DNA of 64,000 nt from Rosa chinensis (lineage: Eukaryota > Streptophyta > Magnoliopsida > Rosales > Rosaceae): NCBI RefSeq assembly GCF_002994745.2, contig NC_037092.1:80843324-80907323 (forward strand), written 5' to 3'. Below are positions 10,521-25,400 of this stretch, in pieces (the first letter of the stretch is position 1; the number at the start of each line of letters is the position of its first letter). Under the pieces are notes generated by a model. That model had not been told where the DNA came from, did not search any database, and was given only the letters and a program-made list of their open reading frames with translations. The translations under genes were made by a program, and so were the position numbers.

Positions 10521-12010
10521 TTTCAGGATTTAATCTGTCGCTGGTGTGGTATCTGAATATTGTATTGCTTTCTTCTTGTGTCTCATTACTGCCATCTAGT
10601 TTTTTATCTACGCATACTGAATCTTAAAGTAGTGGCAGTCATAAATCTGATTGTTCTCTTTTTTTGACAGGGAAGGTAATTAAATATCAGTAATTGGATT
10701 CTCAGAGCTCCCAAATCTCTACAGGAACTGATAATGATGCTGATGGAATCGAAAGACAACTTCAGACTTTTAGAGTCCAACTTAATTAAGTGGCAGGGGA
10801 ATGCAATGTGGTGCAACGTTGCAAAAGCATTTCTCAGAAAGTAAAAAATGGCCTTATACAAATTGAAGAGTATCAAAGAATCATTGAACAGGTACCAGAA
10901 ACTCAATGTACTGAGCTTTCTTTTCTGATCCACCAATACAAACCAGTAGCGAAAACTCCGAGTCCCGCAACTTCTTGGTGGTTGGCCTGTTGTACTGGCT
11001 GTTGGCTCTTCTTGTAACTTCTCATTGGCCTGAAGTCTAGGTTTGTTGAGGCCTTGAATTCATACTGGCAGAGGTACAGGCACACGTTCAGGTGCACCAG
11101 ATTTGCACATTATTTCCAAGAACCAAGTTTGTATTCATGTTTTCTTGCCCTAAACTGATCGGATACTTTGTAGTGAACATGATGGAGAGACGGTTTCATT
11201 TCGTTCTTACAAAGTATCCCTTTGAGGTTTATGACTTTATGTAGTAGCAAGGTCCAATTTATCAACACAAACCAGGGATCGGGCTAACATAGCCGTAGTC
11301 GTCATTATTTATGAGCCGACCTTATATTCATGTGTACACAAAAGTTTCAGGTAGGAGTCTACTATTGAGTACTAGTTTGCCATTAAATAAGTGGACACTA
11401 CAAGACTTTGTTGCCTTCAACGTGGCGTTCACCTTGGCCGTTGAAGCACTGTGCTTGTTGGTTTGTTTCTATTTGCCAAGGTGAAGTCACTCGGGACGTA
11501 ACGGCAAATGAGGCCCCCAATTTCCAGAAATAATACCAATCCCTGTAGTTTTGACTGGTCCTTTTGTCCCAACCTCAAAAACAGAAGCCACATGAAAAGC
11601 AACACATCGTGCAACATGGAAGGGTCACTTGCTTAAAATCTATGGGGTCATGATCAAAGGCAACTACTTTTGTGACCTGATCAATGGGTTAGAAAATGGA
11701 ATTTATATTTCTAGTCTTAGATATAGACTTTCTTCCTAAGTCACTCTGTAATCTATTATAATTGGACTAGTGAACGTTTTTCTTGATGGAAATAAAGTAG
11801 AGAGTGTAGTGTAATTTCGTTTTCTTTGAGAAGAGGACAGGTGAGTAAATAAACATATGAGGTTGGCTAAGACTACTCACAAGTGTGAGTAAACAAAGAG
11901 AACGAGTATATATATAGTAACCAAAGTCAAGGAAATACCAAAGATGCAAGAAACATATATATTCATAAAGAAATTGAAGAAATATCGGTTATCAATAGAA
12001 ATTATATAGA
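10521..12010. other. Intergenic, no gene recognised
   Basis: AT-rich sequence with only short open frames. A small frame at 10735-10845 (starting MMLMESKDNFRLL) followed by a related-looking stretch to 10900 could be a relic of a gene, but I recognise no family. Nothing else is supported. Confidence 0.4.
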
Positions 12011-12436
12011 AATTTTGGATAACATAGATGAATCAACTAAACTTTGTAGGATGAAGATCAAAATATTAAGAAACAGTTACATTTAAGGATTAAATACTCG
12101 TTACTCCTCATACTTTTGCATGAAAAACAGTTTAGTCCAAATTTTTTAAATTAAACAGTTTAGTTCTTATTCTTTCTAATTCTCACACAACAGGTCCTAA
12201 AATGACTTTGATACCCCTCACTTTTTTTTTGAGGGGTATAATAGTCATTTTAGGACCTGTTGTGTGAGAATTAGAAAGAATAAGGACTAAACAGTTTAAT
12301 TTTAAAATTTTGGATTAAACTGTTTTTCATACAAAAGTATGAGGAGTAACGAGTTAATCCTTAAATGTAACTGTTTCTTAATATTTTGATCTTCATCCTA
12401 CAAAGTTTAGTTGATTCATCTATGTTATCCAAAATT
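12011..12436. repeat. 426-bp near-perfect foldback (inverted repeat)
   Basis: The left arm 12011-12219 and right arm 12231-12436 are close to exact reverse complements around an 11-nt loop. A transcript would fold into a stem of about 205 bp. The inner part of each arm (from about 12105) is MITE-like sequence that occurs again as a single arm at 12613-12745. The outer part is the duplicated neighbouring sequence, so the foldback arose by inverted duplication that included flanking DNA. Confidence 0.9.
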
Positions 12437-12460
12437 TTGGAGTAACGAGTATTTATTCCT

Positions 12461-12486
12461 TTTTTTTTTTTTCCCTCTCTCTCTCT

Positions 12487-12531
<45 letters not shown>

Positions 12532-12542
12532 CACACACACTA

Positions 12543-12575
<33 letters not shown>

Positions 12576-12588
12576 ATAGAGAGAGAGG
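12461..12588. repeat. Compound microsatellite (T, CT, CA, TA, GTAT)
   Basis: Consecutive simple repeats: a T run, (CT)n, (CA)n, (TA)n, a second short CA run, then (GTAT)n ending in GA repeats. It lies between the foldback and the isolated third arm. Confidence 0.9.
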
Positions 12589-12612
12589 CAGAAAAAATTT
12601 ATAAAAAAAAAG

Positions 12613-12745
12613 GTGAGGGGTATAATAGTCATTTTAGGACCTGTTGTGTGAGAATTAGAAAGAATAAGGACTAAACTGTTTAATTTTAAAATTTTAGACT
12701 AAACTGTTTTTCATGCAAAAGTATGAGGAATAACGAATATTTAGT
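12613..12745 (+). repeat. Isolated arm of the foldback repeat
   Basis: 133 bp closely matching the right arm of the foldback (12230 to about 12350; 'gaggggtataatagtcatttt' start), with small substitutions. It is probably one half of an older MITE of the same family. Confidence 0.8.
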
Positions 12746-13212
12746 CTTACATTTAATATCAATAATTGTAGCAGTTTAGATACTTCAAGGACATTATCGA
12801 TATTATCGATACATGCCAACAACTTCAAAATAGAGGCAACAATACAAGCAGAGTCATTGTCTTTATGACTCATTCCAAGTCGAATGAAAGACACGATGCA
12901 TGCCTCTCAAAGCTTTGATTCAAGGCCATCACTCATCTTCATCTCCACATCAATCTCTCTTTTATTTTTATAGACGACAATTAAAATTTTATCCTAATAG
13001 TACAACAACTCATATACAACAACTAATCTATTATGAATCGAATTCACGACCTCCCACTTACAAAGCAAAAACTTACACCGATAGATAAAATAGTACTGGG
13101 CATAATTTTATAATTATTATTATTCTTTTTTTTAATATTTTTTTTAGCTAATTGTTTTTAGTTATTTTTTTACCACATATACTCTTAGCACAAAGTACAA
13201 GTGACACCGTGG

Positions 13213-13220
13213 TATATAAG
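13213..13220 (+). promoter_or_regulatory. Candidate TATA box of PA200
   Basis: 'tatataag' lies about 245 nt upstream of the PA200 start codon. A GA-rich 5' leader (about 13341-13355) lies between them. Position and sequence fit a plant TATA box; transcription start is not shown. Confidence 0.45.
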
Positions 13221-13464
13221 GCACTGGGATTTTTCACCCCATTAACAAGTCAATAAAAGTGAACAGAACCACCGTCTCCGGTAGCCGGTCAGTCACCCCT
13301 TTTCATCTTTTCCCTCAAGAAAACCGAAAATCCCAATCAGAGAGAGAGAGAGGCAACTTTCTTGTTAAGAAAGCCAGAGTCTTTGTATAAGTAGAACACT
13401 AGCAGCAGCAAACCCAACACTCTCTTAAATCTCCCAATTGGGATCAAAATTCTCGCCCAAAAGT

Positions 13465-16400
13465 ATGCATCTTTACAATGCTTGGCTTCCTCCACCTGTC
13501 GCCGAGGAGTCCATCAAGGAGAGGGACTCCTTCTCTCGCGTCGTCTCCTCCGTCAAGAACTCCTACCGCTCCGATGACCCTGATTCAGTTTATGCAACTC
13601 TCAAATGGGTCTCTGTCATTGACCTGTGAGCGCCCACCCAATTCACTTTCTTTATCTTTTTTTTCAATTCAATTACTACTTTTCTTGGTTAAATTTTGCT
13701 TCTTGGAAATGGGTTTCTGTTGTTTTTGTGATTTACTGTGATTTTAGGATTTAGTTGAGGTTTTGTAGGCAATGAGTGGGTTATGGAGGTTTGGTTAGTC
13801 AAGTGTTGCTTTGTTGTGTGCAGTTTCATCAAGGCAAAGAGTGAAGTGTGTATGGAAGATGCGAGTGGACTGATTGAATTTGGATTGGAGTTGTTTCATG
13901 TATCGGAGAATAAGCTTTATGCACAGGTAATGCTTTGTGTATGTGATTTTGTTGGTTGTTTTGCTACTTGCTTGATGGCATTATGTCGTGTTTGTTATAA
14001 TGTGGGTTTGTTTTGTTTTTGAATAGGTTAGGTGGGGAAATATTCTTGTGAAATTACTCAACAAGTATCGGAAGAAGTTGTCGTTGAAGGTAAAGTGGCG
14101 CCCTTTGTATGATACTCTGATTCATACACATTTCAGTAGGTGAGTCTTACATATTCCACCTTCTAATATGTTGCCTTCTATACGCATAGGTATAGGAATT
14201 TACCATTAGCTCTTTATTTATAAGTAAAAGTGCCAAGGAGCAACCTTGGTACTGTAAATCTCAAGAATGAAGATCATGACTCGTTTTGAGTGCTTTGGTT
14301 TCTGCTCCTGAATGCCATAAAAAAAAAATGAAGTGCAATAAAACCCTGTCTAAATTCTGAAGCCAATGATCTCAAGCAAGCATAAAATAGATAATATCAG
14401 ATAACTTACGTAACTTGAAAAATGTTTTAATTGTTGTATGGTTCTTGTCGTTGTTTCTCTTAAATATTTGGGTTAGTAAATATGATTATGCCATGTCACC
14501 AACTGCTCAACCAAACGATAGACAGTGTTTGGAAAACTTCATGACTTGACACATGTTACAGGAATACAGGTCCTGAAGGCTGGAGATTGAGACAACGGCA
14601 TTTTGAGGCTACTACTTCTCTTGTTCGGTCTTGCCGGAAGTTCTTTCCCCCAGGCTCTGCCGTTGAGATATGGTCTGAGTTTAGGTAAGTACTTGAGGCC
14701 TTTTCCCCTTGATTTTGTTAGTGTTTTTGAGATACGTAAGGTCTTTTTCTTTGTTCCTCTCTGTCCGCCTGTAAGGCTATAAGACTTTTTTGATTGATAT
14801 GCCGAATGGAATAAAGTACTGGTATGCATGCTCCAAGTCACACTTGCATGGTTTTCTTGTTTCCAGTTTCATTTTGGTTTGACCTTCCCATACTGTCATC
14901 ACCCACAAACATTATGTATGTTGTTCTTTACGTAGGTAGATTCACAAAAAGAGACCTTTTAAAAAACCAGTAGCTAGGTTATAGAAAGAAAACTCTTAGT
15001 TAGTCCACTTCCTCTCTTTTGTTGATTTTCATCTAATGAGACAATCATGCAGATCTCTGTTGGAAAATCCTTGGCATAACTCATCCTTTGAGGGATCTGG
15101 GTTTGTTAGACTGTTTCTTCCTACAAACTTGGACAACCAGGAATTCTTTACACAGTAAGGAGCACATTATCTCTGCCATGTTCTTTATGGTTTTCGACAT
15201 TACTTGTGGCACATCACCTTTTGTTGTTGTTATTGCAGTGATTGGATCAAGGAGTTAATGGACCTGTGGGACTCGATACCAAATTGCCAATTTTGGAACA
15301 GTCAATGGACAGCTATTATAGCTCGTGTTGTAAAGAACTACAGATTTATTGATTGGGAGAGTTACTTGCCTACACTTTTCACTAGATTCTTAAATATGTT
15401 TGAGGTGAGTGTATTTTCCCTTCAGAGGCAGTTTGAGCCAAGTTATATGTCCTTTGCCTGATATTTTGGTTATTCTTGGAGCATGCATAATTTGCTAGTT
15501 TCTGAAGTTTGTCATCAAAGAAGTAGATGTACATAGTGCCTGATATAGTGTACCATCATATGTAATTGTACTCTTAACTTGGCCTGTAATAATAGAAAAG
15601 TATCAAAGATTGTATTGGACATAATGAAACATTCATGTTTTTATCCCATGTCTTAAGGTTCCTGTTGCAAATGGAAGTGGATCGTATCCCTTTTCTGTGG
15701 ATGTTCCGAGAAACACAAGGTTCTTGTTCTCCAATAGGACAGTTACCCCAGCAAAGGGCATTGCAAAGTCAATAGTAAGATTCATATGCCATGCCTACAT
15801 GTTAATGAATTGGTGCCTGTATATATATGTGTGTGTGTGTGTGTCTATATATATATATATATACTTCCTAGGACAGTACAATGATATACTATTACTGGAA
15901 TTGCAGGTCTATCTATTGAAACCTGGTAGCTCGGTGCTGGAGCACTTTGAAAAATTGGTCAACCTTTTAGAACAGTTTGTATACTCTCAATAGTACTCTT
16001 TTTCATTTTTCTGTTATTTTGTTTGACGAATGTGGATTGTTTTGAACATTGATTATTTGGATCTTTACTAGCGTTTATTTTTGCAGATATTACCATCCTT
16101 CTAACGGCGGCCGCTGGACTTACTCATTAGAGCGTTTTTTGCTCCATTTAGTAATTTCATTCCAGAAGCGATTACAGAATGAACAATTGTAAGAATCTCT
16201 TTGCATGGTTTAGCATTTTGTACTCAGTATGCCTGAGCCTATTCTCTTGTCTTGGTGCTAAATTACTCTTTATTCCAGGAAAGTAAATAAAGATAGACAG
16301 GATGAACAGTGTCTAGGAAAATCAGAAAGGCATTTCTTTGTTAAAGTGGTGCTGAAGTTAATTGATCGCGGTCAATATAGCAAGAATGAACATCTTTCTG

Positions 16401-19400
16401 AGACAGTAGCTGCTGCAACTTCAATTTTATCTTACGTGGAGCCTTCTCTAATCCTTCCTTTTGTTGCATCTCGCTTCCATATGGCATTGGAGACGGTTAG
16501 TCTAATTACATGTATTTCTTTGTTCTAGAACTATTGAATATGGAGAAGATGTGGTTAGCAACGACTCAGTTACTCTGTATAAGATGGAAAATAGATTCAT
16601 AGGAAAACTTTTTGCTTCCTGGTAAACTATGATCTGGTTTTCTTTTTCTGCTATTTGGTAATGTAGTAAACTCAAGGCTTCAACTCAAAAATGCTGCATT
16701 TTGACAAAAAAAAAGAAGAGGAAACTCAACATGTTGCTTGGAAAAATTCTCCTGTGTTTTCTATTCTTTTAACAAAGATAAAGGAAAGGCTCATGTGTCC
16801 AGAAAACTCTTTGCACTGGAATTTTTTTATTTTTTATTTTTATTTTTTATTATTACAATGTTCAAACAAGCTGCAGAAAAATCTTCGTGACTGATTTCGT
16901 TTTTCTCTCCATTTAAAGAAACAGCTGTACAAACAATCGGAAATAAAGAAATTTCTGCTCAAACAGACATCAAAAAACCTTTATACCTGATTTTCACGGG
17001 ATTATTTTCGGCTGAAAGACCTAGTCGTACAAAGTTCAGATGTTTGTCTCCAGAATTGCATCCAATTGATAGGATAACGCACAATGTTCACTCATGTAAT
17101 GGTGTTTCTGTCATTGAATTAATTTATTCTTTAACAACCTTTGTGTCTAGTCAGATGACTGCCACCCACCAGTTGCAAGTTGCTGTGATGTCAGTAGCAT
17201 TTGTTGGCCGTTCATTATTCCTCAAATCCTTGTCAACCTCTACAGTAAAATCAATTGATATTGGTAGTGGTGAAGCTGGTGATGAGTTCATTGAGCTACT
17301 GATGGTTTCGTTATCCAATGCATTACTTGGTATGGATGCCAATGATCCTCCTAAAACCTTGGCAACAATGCAATTAATTGGTTCTATATTTTCCAATGTA
17401 AGCACATAATCCCTACCAAACACAGATATTACGTCTATACGTAGTGTAGATATAGTTTTACCAACTTGCTTATGTTCACAGATGTCTTCATTGGATGATG
17501 AGGTGTCAGTCATGCCAATGATTCGCTTTTCTGAATGGTTGGATGAGTTCTTCTGTCGCTTATTTGCCTTACTTCTACACTTGGAACCAAGCAGTGTTAC
17601 GTAAGTATTGCAATTCAGTTGTCTATTTCTTCACTTGCATATTTTATGGGGGAGGATTCAGTGCACCGACGTGCACTTGCACCGACATAAATGAATGGTT
17701 AGATTATATTAGATACACTCTTAGGTTATTAATAAAAATATTAATTATAAATATCAAGGGTTGAGATCATCTTCTAAGTGTTGAGTCATTTGCACCGTCG
17801 GTGTGTAGAATAATTTCTAATATTTTATTATTAATTTGGCCATTCTGGATATAGATTTGCAACAGTTTTCCCTTTTCAATTTTTTTTTTTTAATAATTGG
17901 TTACTGGTACTGCAGGAATGAAGGCTTGCACTCATCAGCAACATCAGGAACTTTTCTGGTTGAGGATGGTCCTTACTACTATTGCATGCTTGAAATCTTG
18001 TTTGGAAGACTCTCAAAACCCCTCTATAATCAGGTTATTCAATTTTTTTTTTACTTCAAAACTCAAATCTATATTAATGATTCAATTTTTCAACAGATTA
18101 TTCTAATATTTTCCTCAAATCACTGGCAGGCTTTGAAGAAGATATCCAAGTTTGTCAAGACAAATATCCTTCCGGGGGCAATTGCAGAGGTCGGACTGCT
18201 TTGTTGTGCATGTGTTTATTCAAACCCAGAAGAAGCAGTTACTCAACTGGTTGAGCCAATTTTACTGTCTGTTATATCCTCTTTAGAAGGAACACCGTCT
18301 ACAGGATTTGGAGGTAGAGGAATATGCGATGCTTCAGTTTCAACCAAGGTACTTTTTCTTGTGAATGATGTTGACCATTTGCTTCTGTGATCCTGGTAGA
18401 TCCTTATTTCAAACTTTGATGTTTTTTTCCCAGGCTAAACCGACAATTTCTCCGGCTCTTGAAACAGCAATTGATTATCAATTAAAAATATTATCAGTTG
18501 CCATAAGTTATGGAGGTCCTGCTCTTCTGCGATACAAGGATCAGTTCAAAGAGGCTGTTGTTTCTGCTTTTGAATCTCCATCTTGGAAGGTCTTATATTG
18601 TGATGACTTTTGTTTCTCATGATAAACAGTTTCTTTCCACACACTTCTGTTTTCATGTACTGCGATGACATTTGTTTCCACATGCGATGCTCACTGAAAT
18701 TGTTCAATGGTTCAAATGATTCTTTGGCAGGTCAATGGAGCTGGTGATCATCTTCTTCGGTCTCTCCTTGGAAGCTTGGTTCTTTATTATCCTATTGATC
18801 AGTACAAGTATATTTATCTCTCCTTGCTATAGTTCCATTACAGTCAGTCTGTCTGTGGAAGTAGAAAATAATATTTTTTTCTTTCTTAGGTGTATTTTGC
18901 ATCACCCAAATGCTACTGCATTAGAGGAATGGATCAGCTCAAAAGATTATTCAGACGATAAACCATTGATGGGCCCTAAATGGCATATCCCTAGTGTTGA
19001 GGAAGTTAAATTTGCAAATGAACTTTTGGACCTTCATTTCCGGTCGGCTTTGGATGATCTTCTAAGAATATGTCAAACTAAAATACATTCTGATCCAGGT
19101 AATTTCACTAGTACATATTCCTTTATTCTGAACACATTTAGTACTAAAGGAATATTTATTATCAGGAGCTAGATGTGAATCAGTAAGACGATTGATGATG
19201 GCCTTTACTTTTATAGAACATTATCTTGATATTGATGCCAGTGTATCAAATAATAATAAACATATGCACATATTAATACAAGATCACAAATGTGGGCATG
19301 GACATGTTTGTGAATACATTTCTGTATGTATGGTACTAAAGTTATAGTGTCTGACACCATATTGAATGTTTTCGCGCAGGAGATGAGAAGGAGCACTTAA

Positions 19401-22400
19401 AAGTGACTCTTTTGCGAATAGATTCTTCATTGCAAGGTGTTTTGACTTGCTTGCCCGACTTCACCCCATCATCAAGGAATGGAACTGTCGAAAATCCAAA
19501 TCATGGTTCCTTTTTAATAGCAGGAGCAACAGGTGCAACTGTGGGCAACACTAAATTGCGGGAAAAAGCTGCTGAGATTATACATGCAGCCTGCAAGTAA
19601 TGTCTACTTTTCATTGTTCCTGTTGATATAATTTAGGTCATCCGTGCGGGTCTCGGACTGAATCCTATTTCGTATTTGTGCACTGTGCAGGTATTTACTT
19701 GAGAAAAAATCAGATGACAGCATCCTCTTGGTCCTCATCATTCGTATTATGGATGCTTTAGGAAATTATGGTAGTCAACGTTGACTCTAAATAATACCCT
19801 CACCCAACTCCCATCTTTCAGGGTTATTATCTTACATCAGTTACCTCATGCAGGAAGTATGGAGTATGATGAATGGGCCAATCACAGGCAGGCATGGAAA
19901 TTGGAATCTGCTGCCATTATAGAGCCTTCAATAAATTTTATTGTTTCAGCTCACTCTAAAGGGAAGAGAAGGTGAGTGTAGTTATGTTTGGATTTAAAAA
20001 ATACATTAAGCTTGCTGACCCCCCTTTTGTCATAGGAACTATGCATTTGTACTTTAGCAGTTGACCTTGATTATGTTCTTCTCTACCAGGCCGCGGTGGG
20101 CACTCATTGACAAGGCATTCATGCACAATACTTGGAGATCATCCCAGTCATCCTACCATATATTTCGCACTGGGAATTTTGGTCCACCAGAACATGTGAA
20201 TCTTTTGGTGGATGATCTTCTAAATCTCTCTTTGCATAGCTATGAAACTGTTCGAATGTGAGTCTTTAATCATCTTGGCCCTACTTTATATTGAAACCTT
20301 AACAGAAATAGATCTTGCTTGGCTTAGTTGCAGATATGTAACAACTGTGTTGATGCACATCATATCTTTGGTAATCTATACATACCTGTTGAAAAAAAAA
20401 TGAAGCCTACTAGGCATGCATATGTATCTGAGATCGATTCAACATAGGTATAGAAGCAAAGTGACAAAATTGACGTGCCATTGACGGGATTACATTTTAG
20501 CACTGTATGCAACTCATAGGTGTACAGTGTACCTCTAGTCCTAAAATATTTGGTTAAAGACTTTTGTAAGGTGCATGATGCATGACCTAACTATTTTGTA
20601 GCCTAAAAGTTTTCATATTTGAAAAATGAGCGAGCTCTAGAAATGTCTCCTGGTTTAGTGGTAGAATAGCAGGAAATTTTCCTCAAAATGTGAGTATGCG
20701 TTTTTCCATATCTTTTTTGCTTTCTTCCCGTAGTAAGTTGGTTGCCATTGATGTTTCAACTTGTACTTGGTATATTTGCAAGTGGACAATTAGTTTTTCC
20801 TTTTCCTTTGCCCAGTTATGTTGTTTTGAAATAGTCAATATATGTCCTACTCCCTGATTTTTCTTTATGGCATTGGTTTTGTTAATAATTTCAGTGCGTT
20901 TATACTTTTTTTTACCATAGCTGATCAAGTTTCTCACATTGTGTCCAGACTTGCTGGGAAATATCTTTTAAAAATGATAAAGAGATGGCCATCTATGGTT
21001 TCAAAGTGTGTTCTCTCTCACACTGAGAACTTACGAAACCCCAAGGCACCAGAATATGCAGTGCTTGGTTCTTGTGCAGTCCTTGCTACACAAACAGTTC
21101 TCAAGCATTTGACAATGGTAATCATTCAACAGAAACTGCTGTCTACCATTTATGTTAAGAATGAAAATTACTGATATATTTTCCGCTATTCCAGGACCCT
21201 AAGTCATTCTCTTCATTTATCCTTGGAATTCTTTCAAGGTAAGCTGCATATTTCATAATATATCTGTAATGGATTTGGTATAATAATGATGAATCTTGAA
21301 TTTATTTTAACTGAACTGTGATATTTCTTTCTCCTGCTTGAAGCTCTCATCATGAATCACTGAAAACCCAGAAAGCTATCAACGAGGTAACTCCAAAAAT
21401 TGATATAGAGCCTAGTTTGAGACTTTTCATGTTGTAAAAAAATAATCTTTGTTATTTTTGTCATTTAATGCAGCTTTTTGTCAAATACAACATTCACTTT
21501 GCTGGAGTATCGAGAAGCTATTTCAATTCATCAGACAATCATGTTGATGCACCAGATTTTACAGATTTGGTTTCTCAGATCAGTTCTATGAGTTTTGATT
21601 CTATGGGCTTGCATTGGAGGTAAGATAGCTACATATCTTGGACCTTTTCCTTGAGGATCTAGAACTTTGTTGAGTTTCCAATATCTTTTAACCTCCTGGT
21701 CCCTTGAGCCTAATACTTGGATAGAAATAATGTTCAGAGTGATTGTGTTTCCCTTTGATTAAATGCCTTGAGTGTGAAGTTCATGACCTTCTGTATTAAG
21801 TTTTATCTTTTGTATTTGCCAGGTACAATCTGATGGCTAATAGGGTTTTATTGCTGTTGGCTATGGCATCTAGGAATGACCCAAGTTCCTCCTCCAAAAT
21901 TCTGAGTGAAACTGCTGGTGGGTTCATGTTTGTTTTGACCCAGGGATTTCCCCATTTAATTTTCAATCTACTATCTGTCAAGTTCAGAAAAGGTTCTAAA
22001 TCTTTTAGATCAATCCTTTGCAGGTCACTTCCTAAAGAATTTAAAAAGTCAGCTTCCTCAGACAAGGATACTAGCAATCTCAGCTCTAAATACGCTATTA
22101 AAAGAATCACCTTATAAACTGTCAGATGAAAAACAGAGTTTTTCCTCAGAGAAATTGCAAGGAGCTAGAAAATCGTCTCTTGAAGGAGAGTTAACTCAAA
22201 TATTTCAGGAAGATGGATTTTTCAGTGAGACTTTGAATAGTCTTTCTCATGTTCATATAATATCTGATACTGAAAGCAGTACTAGAGGCAATCATGGGAA
22301 CTCTTCTTTTCAGAGCCTAGCAGACAAATCAATCACCCGCTTTTATTTTGACTTTACCTCTTCATGGCCACGCACTCCAACTTGGATCTCTTTATTAGGA

Positions 22401-25400
22401 AGTGACACCTTTTACTCAAACTATGCGAGAATATTCAAACGGCTAATACAAGAATGTGGTATGCCCGTCGTAGTGGCACTGAAAAGTTCATTGGAGGAGT
22501 TCTCAAATGCCAAGGAGAGGTCCAAGCAGTGCGTTGCTGCTGAAGCTTTCGCTGGAATGTTGCATTCTGATGTTAATGGTATCAAAGAAGCATGGGATAA
22601 TTGGATGGTGGTCCAGTTGCAGAACGTAATTCTAGCTCATTCAGTAGAATCAATACCCGAATGGACAGCCTGCATACGTTATGCAGTTACCGGGAAAGGG
22701 AAATATGGAACTAGAGTTCCTCTTTTGAGACAATCAGTACTAGATTGTCTGGCTACACCTTTACCAGGAACAGTCACTACCACTGTAGTTGCCAAGCGCT
22801 ATGCTTTTCTTTCAGCCGCCCTTGTAGAACTATCTCCCCAGAAAATGCCATTAGCTGAAATTCAGCTCCACTATAGACTTCTGGAGGAGTTGCTTGGTAA
22901 CATGTGCCATTCATCCGCCCAAGTAAGCATGTCTTTTCAGATCTGTTTCACTTTAACCAAGTGTTTCTTTCCATTATCCATTGGTTTATTAAATAAGAAT
23001 AAGCTTATATGGCCATTGGAATAAAGTATATATTAGCAGAACTCCTAACTGTACTTTTGTCATAAGATATACTTTGGCTGTGTTGTCTGTACATTCTTTT
23101 ATTACTAGAGGCTGGTTATATTTAGAAAGACTGAAACGGTATTTTATATTTGTTATTTACCATTGCTCTATCATGTGATTTCTGTAAAGAAATCCATGAA
23201 ACAGAGTTTTGTGTAGCAAAATAATTCAGCATTTCTTCTGTAAGTATAAACACTAGATTATGATCTAAAAAATTTAGAGACTTCAACTGTTGAAATACCT
23301 TCAGCCCCTGCAAACTCTCTTTATCTCGTATTGTCCATTTAGATATATGTAACTGTGTAAGGGATTCTTATATTAAGATAAAGAATAATAGAGTGAAGCA
23401 AAGTGATCTCTCATGTGTGGTTATGTTCTACTATTAATCTTTTTTCTATGTCTGTATTGATATATGCTTTGCATTAACCTTGAAAGTTATTCTTTCTAGT
23501 TTTAATTTATATATTTTGACGATAAGTATGTGTGGACAGGTAAGAGAAGCTATGGGTGTTGCCCTTTCTGTGTTGTGCTCTAACATTCGTCTTTATGAGT
23601 CATTTGATCATGACGGTTCAAATGGGAGTGCTAGTAAAGGTCTTGGCAATCAATTTGATGGGAGAAGTTGGGTTCTGTTTTTAAAAGAGCGAGTGTCGGA
23701 AGTGGTAATGAATATTCAGAATAGCACTCATTCTGACAGTATGGAAACCCCACAAAATATTACTCCTGAAAACGGACATTTGAATGGGGATTCACAAGCT
23801 GATGTCAAATGGATGGAAACGGTACTAATTTGAAAAACTGTTTTAAAAGTATCTTCTTATTCATATAGAACATTAAACTGATCAGTTTTAAAATTTTATG
23901 TTTTGTGAAGCTTTTCCATTTTATCATCTCATCGTTGAGGTCTGCAAGATCATCATATCTGCTGGATGTAATTGTGGGATTTCTTTATCCTGTGATATCA
24001 TTGCAGGTAAGTGAAGTAAAAATTTGAGTATGAAATCCTCTAGATTATACTGTTCCTTTTGAGTTTATCTTGATTGACTATTATGGGGTAAGTTTTTAAT
24101 CCTCCTGAAGATTAACATTATGTAAATTTTTCTTGCTGAATCAAGAGAAAGTGAACGAGTTTCTGGATTAAATTTTATCACTTTTGCAAGTTGAAATTTA
24201 AAATTTGAGGAGTTGCTCAACATGTTGAACAAGCAGCTGTTATTGGCTTCATGTCAGTTGATCTGTTCCACTTTTCTTATACTGCCTCAAGGCCCTTTCC
24301 TCAATTAGCATATATAAATTTTCTGTTTTAATAAGAAAGAAAGACTTCATTTTAAAAAAGTTGAAAATAGGTTTACAATTTACAAGGCTTTCTTGCTGTG
24401 GTGCAGTTTTGTTGGGCATCAATATTTAAATATGAGTTATTTAAGTTTTGTTTTCAATATTTTATTTTTGTTTTCTAGGAAACTTCAAGTAAAGAACTGT
24501 CAACCTTGGCCAAGGCAGCTTTTGAGTTGCTAAAATGGAGGATTTTTTGGGGACCTCATCTCCAAGAGGCCGTATCTGTGATTCTTTCTTCTGCCAATGA
24601 CTCTAACTGGCGCACTAGATCTGCAACATTGACATATCTGCGGACTTTTATGTACAGGTATGAAGTTTTGCATCTCATCCTTTTTGTGATGATCTTCTAG
24701 TTTCCTTCTTTCTGTGCCTTTAGGGCTACTTTAGTGGATATAAAAAATACAAATCAAATTGTGCTTTAGATTTTTCATATGGTGTCTTGATATTTAAGAG
24801 ATTTGGAACTTTACAATGTTTGGTACACCCTTTATTTGTTTTCACCTTTAACTCTCTAGTTTCACATAATGTTTATTGTTGGCTGAATATATTGATTTTT
24901 GGCATACATGTTGAGAAGTCTTTGTTTTATTACTTTTATCGAACAGGCACACTTTCATTCTCTCAACTGGGGAGAAACAACAAATTTGGAGAACTGTTGA
25001 AAAGTTACTTGTAGACAACCAAGTTGAGGTAAATTTCTGGTTTGAGTGAATAATTTAATTTTTTTGATGACTTATAATCTAGTCTGTCAAAATGTTTTAT
25101 ATAAAGAACTTTAATTATTAAATCGTGTTGATAGTCTAAATCTTTCAACCTGTGAAGTAGAGAAAACTGGAATTCTAGTATTTCTTAAATAATGGTCCTC
25201 GAACAATGATTGATAAATCTTTTTTTTTATTCTTTCTTTCTTTTCTTTTCCTTTTTGAAGGGATGATTTTGGTACTCGTAGATTTTGTATTCTTAACTTT
25301 ATTATGTCTCAGGTAAGAGAACATGCTGCAGCTGTTTTGGCGGGCCTAACGAAGGGTGGCGATGAAGATCTAGCTAAAGACTTCCGTGACAAAGCTTACA

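Noticed and set aside
10690..10905. Possible relic of a small coding gene
   Set aside because: Some codon-like pattern, but no family recognised and stops in every frame; evidence too weak to annotate.
20648..20675. tRNA-like box A ('tggtttagtggtagaat') in PA200 intron 21
   Set aside because: It resembles the 5' part of a tRNA-Gly, but there is no matching anticodon arm, box B or acceptor pairing downstream.
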